The translations under genes and the position numbers were made by a program. 39,191 nucleotides of DNA from a virus. This document shows positions 32,477-38,461 of the stretch, in pieces. The stretch is taken from positions 1-39,191 of the IMG/VR virus record IMGVR_UViG_3300047585_000202; one strand, given 5' to 3'. The stretch's first letter is position 1; the number at the start of each line of letters is the position of its first letter. The notes below the pieces were generated by a model. It saw nothing but the letters and a program-made list of their open reading frames with translations, had not been told where the DNA came from and did not search any database.

Positions 32477-32505
32477 ACTATAACAAGTGTTTTTTAAAAT
32501 TTAAA
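32477..32505 (-). promoter_or_regulatory. Leftward sigma70-like promoter
   Basis: TTTAAA (-35, 32500-32505) and TATAGT (-10, 32477-32482), 17 bases apart on the lower strand. It would start the RNA at about 32470, the edge of the structured leader. Confidence 0.5.
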
Positions 32506-32526
32506 GAGGTTTTTAAAATTTTCCAC

Positions 32527-32561
32527 AAAAAAAAGGCCTACCCGAAGATAGACCTTTTTTT
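32527..32561. terminator. Bidirectional terminator
   Basis: Stem built from A-run plus GGCCTA (32535-32540) and TAGACC plus T-run (32549-32561), with one internal mismatch and an 8-base loop. Flanking A- and T-runs allow termination in both directions, insulating the leftward promoter. Confidence 0.75.
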
Positions 32562-32865
32562 CGAGTTTTCCTTTTTTGAAAGTTAGCCTAGGATTGGATT
32601 ATCACGGCCAATCGAAGGGGCTGTTTCGAGAAAGGAGCTCTGCTTTGAAACCAAAATAATAATCCCAGACACAGTGTACCGCCTCCCTGCCTAAGGTGCA
32701 AGGGGGATTATTATCTGGCTTTTAAAAACGGGTGTCAAGCGCAGGTATATTTTTTGTTGCGCATTTTTTTGGGTAAAATAGGGCGTAAAGCCAAGCCCTG
32801 CTAAAAAAAAATTTTTTTGCCTATTGCTCAATAAAACTTCATGTGATAGTTTTATATGCATACCG

Positions 32866-32896
32866 TAATAAAAACCCACCGACGGATCGGTGGGTT
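32866..32896 (-). terminator. Leftward terminator with no protein gene upstream
   Basis: Arms 32873-32882 and 32887-32896 pair perfectly over ten bases with a 4-base loop; leftward it is followed by TTTATTA. No leftward protein gene lies between it and 33189, so it may end a small RNA. Confidence 0.7.
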
Positions 32897-33060
32897 AAAC
32901 AAAACAAAAATATTTTATTATGGTGTCATTCTACCACAAAACCCCGCCGGTGGGGCAAGTGATAGCGTGTAAATTTATGTAAAAGTGCCGGGCCCGCGCT
33001 CGGTGGCCACGCTCTGGAATGGTCCTGGCGTCGCCGTGGTCGATTTTTCGCAAAAAACCC

Positions 33061-33159
33061 TCTCGCGAGATCGATTTCACGATTTCACGATTACTGTATG
33101 TACCTGATCAGCGATCTAGCGATCTTGGATCTGTCCTCTCACATACCATAGGGGTGATC
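33061..33159. promoter_or_regulatory. Tandem 8-mers and GATC cluster
   Basis: Contains the palindrome TCTCGCGAGA (33061-33070), two tandem CGATTTCA units (33072-33087), two tandem AGCGATCT units (33110-33125) and GATC sites at 33069, 33106, 33113, 33121, 33128 and 33156. Lies just before the first rightward gene. Confidence 0.7.
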
Positions 33160-33189
33160 GCGAGTTAATTTGAAAGGAAAAACCCTGAA

Positions 33190-33681
33190 ATGCCCGTCAA
33201 AGACAAGATGTTACCAAAGCGCCTAGACTTAGACCAAAGCAGGCAAGACCAATCCGTGGTTAATAATGACGATTTGTTTCTGGAGGCCCAGACACAGCTT
33301 AAAGTAAAAGGCTCTGTACTGTACAACATGTGTGCTTGCTCTTCGGTGGGTCGTGCAAGGGTAGTCCTGGCCTTTGTGGTTGCTTTGTATATTCGAAAAT
33401 ACTTTGAAGTGGACAGAAAGACCGGCAAGTTTGATCCTGATGAAAAACGGATGCAAGCTCGGGCTGTGTTTATGTTTATGAGCATGATTGAGCCGAAAGA
33501 TAAGCAGGGAAATCCCACTGGGAAGCATCGACCAATGTATTTAGGCTCCCTAGTGCGTTGGAAGGCAGAAAAATATTTTTATTTATGGTATCCCGAATAT
33601 AAAAAAGTGTTAGAAGCGGGTGGTACTCGTACTGAAATCCCTTACCCCTATAACCCTGAATTAGCGAGATGGGACAAATAG
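33190..33681 (+). CDS. First early gene, unknown function (163 aa)
   Basis: AAAGGA precedes ATG 33190. Basic and aromatic: a polar N-terminus, a hydrophobic stretch near residues 57-68 (V-V-L-A-F-V-V-A-L-Y-I), and an aromatic C-terminal W-K-A-E-K-Y-F-Y-L-W-Y-P-E-Y-K-K. As the gene nearest the control region it could be an origin- or host-interacting early protein. No family recognised. Confidence 0.7.
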   Translation: MPVKDKMLPKRLDLDQSRQDQSVVNNDDLFLEAQTQLKVKGSVLYNMCACSSVGRARVVLAFVVALYIRKYFEVDRKTGKFDPDEKRMQARAVFMFMSMIEPKDKQGNPTGKHRPMYLGSLVRWKAEKYFYLWYPEYKKVLEAGGTRTEIPYPYNPELARWDK

Positions 33682-33693
33682 AAAGGTTATCAG

Positions 33694-33882
33694 ATGACCC
33701 CTGAAGACGAATACTTTAGGAAAAAACAAATGATGGACTACTGGACTTATTATAATCGCCCCCTGACCCCCGAGGAACGTCTGTTTGCTTGCCTGGATGC
33801 GCTGGCTGATCCCGGTGCGGATATGACATCCCCCCAGTACGAAGCGTGGCGGCTTCTTTGGGACTTAAAAAACGCTGCCTAG
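33694..33882 (+). CDS. Small early protein (62 aa)
   Basis: Acidic/aromatic start (E-D-E-Y-F-R-K-K-Q-M-M-D-Y-W-T-Y-Y) and helical end. GAAAGG upstream. No family. Confidence 0.65.
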   Translation: MTPEDEYFRKKQMMDYWTYYNRPLTPEERLFACLDALADPGADMTSPQYEAWRLLWDLKNAA

Positions 33883-33894
33883 AAAGGAAACAAG

Positions 33895-34131
33895 ATGCTA
33901 TTCCTTATTCACCCCGTCTTAGATCTTATTACTGACCCCAGGGAAACCACCGTAACGATGAAAACAGCCATTATAGATATTTATACTGACCTGGCCAACG
34001 CAGTCCACCCTGAAGGTTGCCGATCTCGGGATGGGAAGTATCGTTGCAACTGTTGGATCCGCAGCTGCAAGGAAAGCCTGGATGAAAAAATGGACGCCCT
34101 CCAAGAAATCCTAGAAAGAGTTGCCGTATGA
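33895..34131 (+). CDS. Small Cys-containing early protein (78 aa)
   Basis: GAAAGGA precedes the ATG at 33895; an internal Met at residue 22 is an alternative start. Residues 42-58 have C-R-S-R-D-G-K-Y-R-C-N-C-W-I-R-S-C, a possible metal site, followed by an acidic helix. Overlaps the next gene by 4 bases. Confidence 0.65.
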   Translation: MLFLIHPVLDLITDPRETTVTMKTAIIDIYTDLANAVHPEGCRSRDGKYRCNCWIRSCKESLDEKMDALQEILERVAV

Positions 34132-34421
34132 ATGCCTTCCAACAAGTATCTCTTCACCCCTTCATTCACACACGTCCCCTTAACGAGGAACTGGCCGAAT
34201 TAAGAGAGGATAATACCCAACTGAAATCTCATTTGATGATTAAGGACCATAAGCTCCGAATATTAGCCGAGCAACTCAAAATCCGGGGCCATGAGAATGG
34301 TTGCAGTATTTGGATGAAACAGTTACCTCGGTATAAAACAACCAAGCGTATTAACCAGGAAGCAATTTGTAACTGTAGCTATACCAAGGCAGACGCTGCT
34401 TTGAAGGAATTGGAATGTTAA
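34128..34421 (+). CDS. Coiled-coil early protein (97 aa)
   Basis: Overlaps the upstream gene (ATGA) and the methyltransferase start. Residues 18-52 form a heptad-like helix (L-N-E-E-L-A-E-L-R-E-D-N-T-Q-L); the C-terminal half has Cys at C-N-C. Function unknown; stable coupling to the methyltransferase suggests a partner. Confidence 0.65.
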   Translation: MNAFQQVSLHPFIHTRPLNEELAELREDNTQLKSHLMIKDHKLRILAEQLKIRGHENGCSIWMKQLPRYKTTKRINQEAICNCSYTKADAALKELEC

Positions 34422-35140
34422 ATGGGTTGGATTTATTTAGCGGAATCGGAGGACTTACCTTGGCCTTGGAGCCCTGGGTGTTGCCACGAGCCTACTGTGA
34501 AATTGACCGATACGCTCAAGCAGTGTTACTCTCTCGGCAATTTAATCAAGAATTGCCAACCGCCCCAATCTGGGATGATGTGCGAACATTATCAAGTAGA
34601 CTTATACCCTGGCCAATCGATATCATCACAGGTGGGTTCCCATGCCAGGATATCAGCACTTGCGGCCCTAAAAAAGGGTTGGAAGGAAAGCGAAGCGGAC
34701 TATTTTGGCAGATCATACGCCTCACTGGCGATCTTTTACCGTCTTTCGTCTTCCTGGAGAACGTGCCAGCAATCACTTCTTACGGAGGACCCGAAGTGGT
34801 CGGGGCCTTTACCTCGTTGGGGTATGAGTGTCGCTGGTGTACTTTATCCAATGCCTCGATTGGAGGAGGCCATATTCGAGAGAGGTGGTTTATATTGGCC
34901 CACCTTGACAGCACGGGATTACCGAAATTCGAAGGGATCCTCGAGAGGGAAAACTTCCGGAAAAGATCTAATCGCCTACCTAAGCCATTGCCACCAGAAA
35001 AACTCGATCCGACTCAAGCCGTCCTGGACAGAACAATACCTCGGTTTCCCCATCGGACACACCGAATTAGATGCCTGGGTAATTCCGTGGTTCCGCTCCA
35101 GGCTCGGACGGCGTTTAAAATCCTTGGAGGTATAAATTAA
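34415..35140 (+). CDS. dcm: DNA (cytosine-5) methyltransferase (241 aa)
   Basis: All key motifs are visible: motif I D-L-F-S-G-I-G-G (residues 6-13), E29 of motif II, D-D-V-R-T-L (54-59), catalytic G-G-F-P-C-Q-D (73-79, Cys77), E-N-V (115-117), H-I-R-E-R-W-F-I-L-A (153-162), and a short target region before motif X, L-G-N-S-V-V-P (221-227). It methylates C5 of cytosine in a sequence that cannot be deduced here; protection against host restriction is the usual role. AAGGA precedes ATG 34415. Almost its whole length is also read in a second frame (34422-35135). Confidence 0.93.
   Translation: MLNGLDLFSGIGGLTLALEPWVLPRAYCEIDRYAQAVLLSRQFNQELPTAPIWDDVRTLSSRLIPWPIDIITGGFPCQDISTCGPKKGLEGKRSGLFWQIIRLTGDLLPSFVFLENVPAITSYGGPEVVGAFTSLGYECRWCTLSNASIGGGHIRERWFILAHLDSTGLPKFEGILERENFRKRSNRLPKPLPPEKLDPTQAVLDRTIPRFPHRTHRIRCLGNSVVPLQARTAFKILGGIN
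34422..35135 (+). CDS. Second long ORF overprinted on the methyltransferase (237 aa)
   Basis: Open over 237 codons in the +1 frame relative to the methyltransferase. It reads like a real, recurrent phage protein: M-G-W-I-Y-L-A-E-S-E-D, S-W-R-T-C-Q-Q-S-L-L (residues 111-120), P-R-W-G-M, L-Y-W-P-T-L-T-A-R-D-Y (157-167) and L-G-F-P-I-G-H-T-E-L (207-216). I recall this pattern in proteins next to or fused with phage methyltransferases; this is memory, not a search. D-D-V-R-T-L of the MTase lies over S-G-M-M-C-E-H here, and motif VIII over E-R-G-G-L-Y-W-P. A ribosome site is shared with 34415, about 14 bases away, so translation may be weak. Confidence 0.6.
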   Translation: MGWIYLAESEDLPWPWSPGCCHEPTVKLTDTLKQCYSLGNLIKNCQPPQSGMMCEHYQVDLYPGQSISSQVGSHARISALAALKKGWKESEADYFGRSYASLAIFYRLSSSWRTCQQSLLTEDPKWSGPLPRWGMSVAGVLYPMPRLEEAIFERGGLYWPTLTARDYRNSKGSSRGKTSGKDLIAYLSHCHQKNSIRLKPSWTEQYLGFPIGHTELDAWVIPWFRSRLGRRLKSLEV

Positions 35141-35178
35141 TGTTTCTCTCACACCAACCACTCTATTCTCGATGCTCG

Positions 35179-35223
35179 CCCAGGGGGTCTTACCCTCAGT
35201 ATAGCCCCTTGGGTTTCTTTTTT
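35179..35223 (+). terminator. Terminator after the methyltransferase
   Basis: CCCAGGGGG (35179-35187) pairs with CCCCTTGGG (35205-35213), leaving a roughly 17-base loop, then TTTCTTTTTT. A rightward rho-independent-like signal, though the long loop makes it weak. Confidence 0.6.
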
Positions 35224-35237
35224 GAAGGCAGGGTGTG

Positions 35238-35486
35238 ATGGAAAGAATTTTAAAAGGAGAACCTCTTCAGAGAATCCCTGGACGCCCAGATCGGCATTAT
35301 ACCCAATGTCGTCATTGTAAAGCCTGGATTGAAGATAAGGTTCAAATATGGGGTGAAAGCGCTCACTATTTAGGTTCTGCCAAACACAGCCCTTTTCAGT
35401 GTCTTATAAGGATTTTAAAGGGTAAGAAGGAGGAAAGGATCCACCAACTGACCGCACATGACTGCGGGGAAGGAGTGAAACTTTGA
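35238..35486 (+). CDS. Small Cys-containing early protein (82 aa)
   Basis: ATG 35238 (a GTG three bases earlier is possible). C-R-H-C at residues 24-27 plus later single Cys; basic and His-rich. Likely a small metal-binding protein of unknown role. Overlaps the next gene (TGATG). Confidence 0.65.
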   Translation: MERILKGEPLQRIPGRPDRHYTQCRHCKAWIEDKVQIWGESAHYLGSAKHSPFQCLIRILKGKKEERIHQLTAHDCGEGVKL

Positions 35487-35677
35487 TGGAAACAGAGATG
35501 CAGCCTAAATGCTTTGGCAGGATTGATTTTAGTAAGGAGATATGTGTAAAAAAGTGTATTTGTAATTTCTATTGCAGTATAAAATTCCAAAAATTGTTAG
35601 AGGACCCTAAAAATATTAAGAAATTTGGTTTAAAAACATTTACTCTTCAAGAACTCAGACAAATGAAACTTACTTAA
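35486..35677 (+). CDS. Small Cys-rich early protein (63 aa)
   Basis: ATG 35486 overlaps the preceding TGA; GGAAGGAG upstream. Five Cys in the first 30 residues (C-F-G-R-I-D-F-S-K-E-I-C-V-K-K-C-I-C-N-F-Y-C). Suggests a metal or disulphide knot; unknown function. Confidence 0.65.
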   Translation: METEMQPKCFGRIDFSKEICVKKCICNFYCSIKFQKLLEDPKNIKKFGLKTFTLQELRQMKLT

Positions 35678-35765
35678 AAAACAGAACCCCTTGCGGGGCC
35701 TGCGCCTGACAGTCGAAACCATCAGGGGTGTACATTTATTTTGACACATTTAAGAAGGTTGTGAA

Positions 35766-35903
35766 ATGGAATTTTGGATTGCTGGTTTTTTTGTAACTTG
35801 GTTATTTGGGCTAACAATAGCCATTATTTGGATAGCTAAAACATCATTTGAGGCAATATGCTTTATTCTTGAGTATCTTACAACGCTTGAAACTCGCTCA
35901 TAG
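35766..35903 (+). CDS. Small membrane protein (45 aa)
   Basis: GAAGGTTG precedes ATG 35766. Residues 3-24 form a Trp/Phe/Ile/Leu-rich membrane helix; the C-terminal half is mixed and ends E-T-R-S. No family recognised. The 88-base gap before it contains only a short GC hairpin (35689-35700). Confidence 0.6.
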   Translation: MEFWIAGFFVTWLFGLTIAIIWIAKTSFEAICFILEYLTTLETRS

Positions 35904-36140
35904 TGCCATTATTACTATTTATGTAGTAAAATCAGCCATCCTTTATAGGATTAAACCCTTATCTAGTGTCATTTGTGCAATTTGTGCATAACATCTATTC
36001 ATATATAATTACAAATAAATCTCAAAAGGCTTGCAATTAGAGTCTATTCGTCTATAATGGATGGTACAAAGAGGGGTTGTTTTACTAAAGCCCTGTGATA
36101 GCAAGCGTTTCGGCGCTTAACATATGAAAGGACAGAAATT
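35904..36140 (+). promoter_or_regulatory. Promoter region before the recombinase genes
   Basis: A good sigma70-like promoter: TTGCAA (36031-36036) and TATAAT (36053-36058), 16 bases apart. Upstream are tandem ATTTGTGCA units (35971-35988), a possible operator or recombination half-site. No gene is supported in this 237-base stretch. Confidence 0.65.
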
Positions 36141-36254
36141 ATGGAAACTGAATGCCAACATCCTCCCGCTCGTTATTTTGTTTGGTTTGTTAAAGATGTT
36201 ACCTGTGTTGCTTGCTGTGATTGTGGGGAGGTGCTCCTTGGAGGTGCAGAATAA
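36141..36254 (+). CDS. Zinc-ribbon-like mini-protein (37 aa)
   Basis: AAAGGA lies before ATG 36141. C-x-x-H near the start and C-V-A-C-C-D-C near residue 25 suggest a tiny zinc-binding unit. First gene after the 36031 promoter, immediately before the recombinase. Confidence 0.6.
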   Translation: METECQHPPARYFVWFVKDVTCVACCDCGEVLLGGAE

Positions 36255-36260
36255 AGTTGA

Positions 36261-36947
36261 ATGCGCCTCCTAGGCTATACCCGTGTCTCGACCGAGGGGC
36301 AGGCTGAAAACACCAGCCTGGAAGAACAGAAGCGTAAAATCAATGGCTACTGTGATTTACATGGACCTAAGCTGGTTAAAGTGTATACCGATATTGAATC
36401 TGGCTACTCTATGTCTAAAAGACCGCAATTTCAACGTGCTAAAGAGGCGCTTATTGAGCGTAAAGTGGACGGTATCATTGCGATTAAACTAGATAGGATT
36501 GCCCGAAACACCTTTGATTTGCTGGATTTCCACCGGAATTATTTAGAGCCTAATAGGAAGGTCCTGGTGCTGATTGATACCGACCTGGACACTTCTACCC
36601 CCACAGGTAAAATGATGCTCACTCAGCTCTCGTCATTCGCCGAATTTGAGCGTGATCAGATACGGGAAAGAACCCAAGGTGGAAGAAAGGCAAAAGCATC
36701 CAAAGGAGGTTATGCTTATGGCTCCCCGCCGTATGGCTGGGAAAGTATTAACAAAGTCCTGGTTCCGGTTCCCCACCAGCAACACATCATCCAACTCCTG
36801 CGACGCCACCGCCGAAGTGGCAAGAGTCATACCGAGCTGGCCGACTGGTTGAATGACATGGGAGAGAAAACCAAGCGCGGGAAGTGGTGGAATGCTAGCC
36901 AGGTTCAGCGGGTTTTGGAGCGGAAGGCAGCGGCATCCAGTGGGTAG
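36261..36947 (+). CDS. Small serine recombinase / resolvase (228 aa)
   Basis: N-terminal resolvase domain: L-G-Y-T-R-V-S-T-E-G-Q with nucleophile Ser10, D-x-x-S-G residues, L-D-R-I-A-R-N near residue 77, and E-F-E-R-D-Q-I-R-E-R-T near 128. Then a short Recombinase-like domain (G-S-P-P-Y-G-W, D-W-L-N-D-M-G). Smaller than large serine integrases (usually 450+), it may act as integrase or as a resolvase/invertase. The end overlaps the convergent gene at 36895 by 53 bases. Confidence 0.9.
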   Translation: MRLLGYTRVSTEGQAENTSLEEQKRKINGYCDLHGPKLVKVYTDIESGYSMSKRPQFQRAKEALIERKVDGIIAIKLDRIARNTFDLLDFHRNYLEPNRKVLVLIDTDLDTSTPTGKMMLTQLSSFAEFERDQIRERTQGGRKAKASKGGYAYGSPPYGWESINKVLVPVPHQQHIIQLLRRHRRSGKSHTELADWLNDMGEKTKRGKWWNASQVQRVLERKAAASSG

Positions 36948-37128
36948 GCCCATCATATACTTCTTCCCACCTACTTCTTCTCCATCTATGTTCTTTTCTG
37001 TTTTTACTCTGTAAACCAAATGGAAACCATCCCGCTATCTCTATGGAATCACCATAAACCCGCTCAAAGTACAAAAGAATTAGCGAGCCGTCTTTGGGAG
37101 CAGTTTCAATAGGTTGCCAGTCAGTCAT
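36895..37128 (-). CDS. DUF551-like protein (77 aa)
   Basis: ATG 37128 has GGAGGTGA upstream. The signature W-Q-P-I-E-T-A-P-K-D-G at the start and P-T-H-W-M-P-L-P at the end match DUF551, small phage-associated proteins of unknown function. Overlaps the recombinase end by 53 bases. Confidence 0.8.
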   Translation of the reverse strand: MTDWQPIETAPKDGSLILLYFERVYGDSIEIAGWFPFGLQSKNRKEHRWRRSRWEEVYDGPTHWMPLPSAPKPAEPG

Positions 37129-37453
37129 CGCCAATCACCTCCGCCATTGTTCCCTTTTGCATCGCCTCAAAGATTTCCATGTGACGCGCCAGGGCCTCTT
37201 CCTTGGTAGAAAAGCGTTCCTGGTAGTCATTGTAAGGGCCACCAAAGATCATCAATTCATACAGAATCGGCACACAGCCAACAAAGGGGGTGTAATTCAA
37301 AGCCAGGAACACGGTAGAAATCAGCACATCGCTGGCAAATCTATCTTGCCGGACAATCCGATCTTGGTCATGGGCTTCAAACCACTTCGCCCAGGTCAGA
37401 ATATCATCCACCGGAACCGGCTTACCGCCTTGTAAGATATAGTAATTAGACAT
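37121..37453 (-). CDS. Conserved phage protein of unknown function (110 aa)
   Basis: Opening Y-Y-I-L-Q-G-G-K-P-V-P, then L-T-W-A-K-W-F-E, S-T-V-F-L-A-L-N-Y, and F-G-G-P-Y-N-D-Y-Q-E-R-F-S-T are features of a widely seen phage/prophage hypothetical protein (recollection). Overlaps DUF551-like gene by 8 bases and is leftward with the repressor group. Confidence 0.7.
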   Translation of the reverse strand: MSNYYILQGGKPVPVDDILTWAKWFEAHDQDRIVRQDRFASDVLISTVFLALNYTPFVGCVPILYELMIFGGPYNDYQERFSTKEEALARHMEIFEAMQKGTMAEVIGDD

Positions 37454-37497
37454 AAGAATCTCCTAAATAAAACGGTGGCCGCGCCTGCTATTCTCAA

Positions 37498-37547
37498 ATT
37501 ACAGAGGGCCACCCACGGTGGTAATCACTCACCGTGCATTCTGTAAT
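37498..37547. promoter_or_regulatory. Nested inverted repeat at the end of the 76-residue gene
   Basis: ATTACAGA/TCTGTAAT (37498-37505 with 37540-37547) encloses CACGGTG/CACCGTG (37514-37520 with 37530-37536). No T-run follows in either direction, so a regulatory or processing structure is more likely than a terminator. Confidence 0.5.
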
Positions 37548-37759
37548 GGCCGCCCAGTACCACCCTGGGTTGTGATATAAACTTGGATGGTTTTAGTGCC
37601 AAGGGGAACAGGGTAAGTTTTTAGTTCGATTACCTCCGGGTGATGCATGGCATGGTACCAAAAGCCAGGGTCATAAACCCACAGCGTTTCCCCGATAAAC
37701 AGTCCTATGAAGGCACCTACGATAACTATAATGAGGGTATACCCACTAAAATAGCTCAC
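37529..37759 (-). CDS. Small membrane-anchored protein (76 aa)
   Basis: Residues 6-28 (Y-T-L-I-I-V-I-V-G-A-F-I-G-L-F-I-G) form one helix; the rest is polar. Its start overlaps the repressor stop (ATGA). Next to a repressor, it may be an immunity or exclusion protein; this is inference. Confidence 0.65.
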   Translation of the reverse strand: MSYFSGYTLIIVIVGAFIGLFIGETLWVYDPGFWYHAMHHPEVIELKTYPVPLGTKTIQVYITTQGGTGRPLQNAR

Positions 37760-38085
37760 TTTTTATCCCTCTTTCCTTTCTTACGCTCCGTCAGAGTTTT
37801 TTGGACCGCCTTAATGGCATCATCAGGCGTCATAAAGGGAAGCGCGTTTCGATGGCTGATTTCCGGGCCGTAATCATCGACCAGCTTCCATTCAATCATC
37901 GTCCGCAGGGAGGGCATTCCTTCCACGGCGGCCAACTTTTTAATCGTGACGGGACCGACCTTGGCCGTACCGGCAACCGTCATGCTGAGCATCGAATCCG
38001 CCACACCTGAAAGCTTGGCCAACCGATATTTGCTCATGCCAATCGATTCGAGATAGGCCCCTAATTCTCTTCCAAAATTCGTCAT
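37756..38085 (-). CDS. XRE-family helix-turn-helix repressor (109 aa)
   Basis: Residues around 3-58 form the HTH: L-G-A-Y-L-E-S-I-G-M-S-K-Y-R-L-A-K-L-S-G-V-A, like lambda Cro/CI-type domains. C-terminal half is basic. ATG 38085 is preferred; an earlier ATG at 38100 would place the start inside the promoter leader. Probable lysogeny repressor, as it faces a divergent promoter. Confidence 0.8.
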   Translation of the reverse strand: MTNFGRELGAYLESIGMSKYRLAKLSGVADSMLSMTVAGTAKVGPVTIKKLAAVEGMPSLRTMIEWKLVDDYGPEISHRNALPFMTPDDAIKAVQKTLTERKKGKRDKK

Positions 38086-38130
38086 ACTTCTATTATACAT
38101 AAGGTTCTGTTTTATTGAACTATGTAAAGA

Positions 38131-38158
38131 ATTATAAAGCTATAAAATTAATAGTTAA
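38131..38158 (-). promoter_or_regulatory. Repressor promoter
   Basis: TTAACT (-35, 38153-38158) and TATAAT (-10, 38131-38136), 16 bases apart on the lower strand; start of RNA near 38124. Nearby 6-base inverted repeat AACTAT/ATAGTT may be an operator. Confidence 0.6.
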
Positions 38159-38164
38159 AAAGTG

Positions 38165-38194
38165 TTGACATAATCCAAAAAGCATGACTATCAT
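38165..38194 (+). promoter_or_regulatory. Rightward early promoter
   Basis: TTGACA (38165-38170) and TATCAT (38189-38194), 18 bases apart. It is back-to-back with the repressor promoter, forming a probable genetic switch. Confidence 0.7.
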
Positions 38195-38205
38195 GTAACT
38201 ACAGC

Positions 38206-38250
38206 CCCAGAAAAGTTTAAGACCCGGCGCCAACCAGGTCTTAAAAGGGG
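38206..38250 (+). promoter_or_regulatory. 5'-leader hairpin of the early transcript
   Basis: TTTAAGACC (38216-38224) pairs with GGTCTTAAA (38237-38245); CCCC (38206-38209) and GGGG (38247-38250) extend it. It lies just after the predicted RNA start, so it may stabilise or regulate the early mRNA. Confidence 0.5.
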
Positions 38251-38283
38251 AAAGATAATAGCTTCAGAAAGGTGTATATCGTT

Positions 38284-38376
38284 ATGGAAATTCTCACACA
38301 CTTGGGTGAAAACGTCTACTGGTTTTTTGCTTTGTGCGGGGTCTGTACTGCCACCGTGCTGATTTATATCGCGTAA
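38284..38376 (+). CDS. Very small membrane protein (30 aa)
   Basis: AAAGGTG precedes ATG 38284. One hydrophobic segment (residues 12-29, W-F-F-A-L-C-G-V-C-T-A-T-V-L-I-Y-I-A). First gene after the early promoter; function unknown. Overlapping leftward reading at 38191-38394 is not convincing. Confidence 0.55.
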   Translation: MEILTHLGENVYWFFALCGVCTATVLIYIA

Positions 38377-38401
38377 GTTTATCTCTCTCGACATATTCCC
38401 C

Positions 38402-38437
38402 GGGAGGGGTGCCTATCCCATCCCTCCCATTTCTTTT
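38402..38437 (+). terminator. Early terminator/attenuator
   Basis: GGGAGGG (38402-38408) pairs with CCCTCCC (38422-38428), followed by ATTTCTTTT. Lies between the 30-residue gene and the next, so it may be an antitermination-type control point. Confidence 0.65.
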
Positions 38438-38461
38438 AAAGCATTTAGAAAGGATTTGACT

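Larger units (their letters stand above)
32473..33189. other. Non-coding control region between the two arms (candidate origin/switch)
   Basis: No supported gene over about 720 bases. From left to right: the promoter at 32477-32505; a bidirectional terminator (32527-32561); an 11-base inverted repeat (32656-32666 with 32704-32714); an A9T7 tract (32803-32818); a terminator (32866-32896); CCCCGCCGGTGGGG (32942-32955); tandem 8-mers and six GATC sites (33061-33159). Such a mix of AT tract, iterons and GATC sites is typical of replication origins and divergent control regions. Confidence 0.6.

Noticed and set aside
32691-32879. Leftward 62-residue frame
   Set aside because: Starts on GTG within the terminator stem, lacks a ribosome site, and is cut by low-complexity AT-rich DNA.
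33300-33375. A stretch translating as C-S-S-V-G-R-A-R, which often signals a tRNA read as protein
   Set aside because: No T-arm G-G-T-T-C-G-A, no acceptor pairing and no anticodon arm; the frame is part of a continuous 163-residue gene.
35142-35240. 32-codon rightward frame after the methyltransferase
   Set aside because: Covers the terminator hairpin; no ribosome site or conserved content.
38191-38394. Leftward 67-residue frame
   Set aside because: Lies across the early promoter leader and small membrane gene; no ribosome site or recognisable content.
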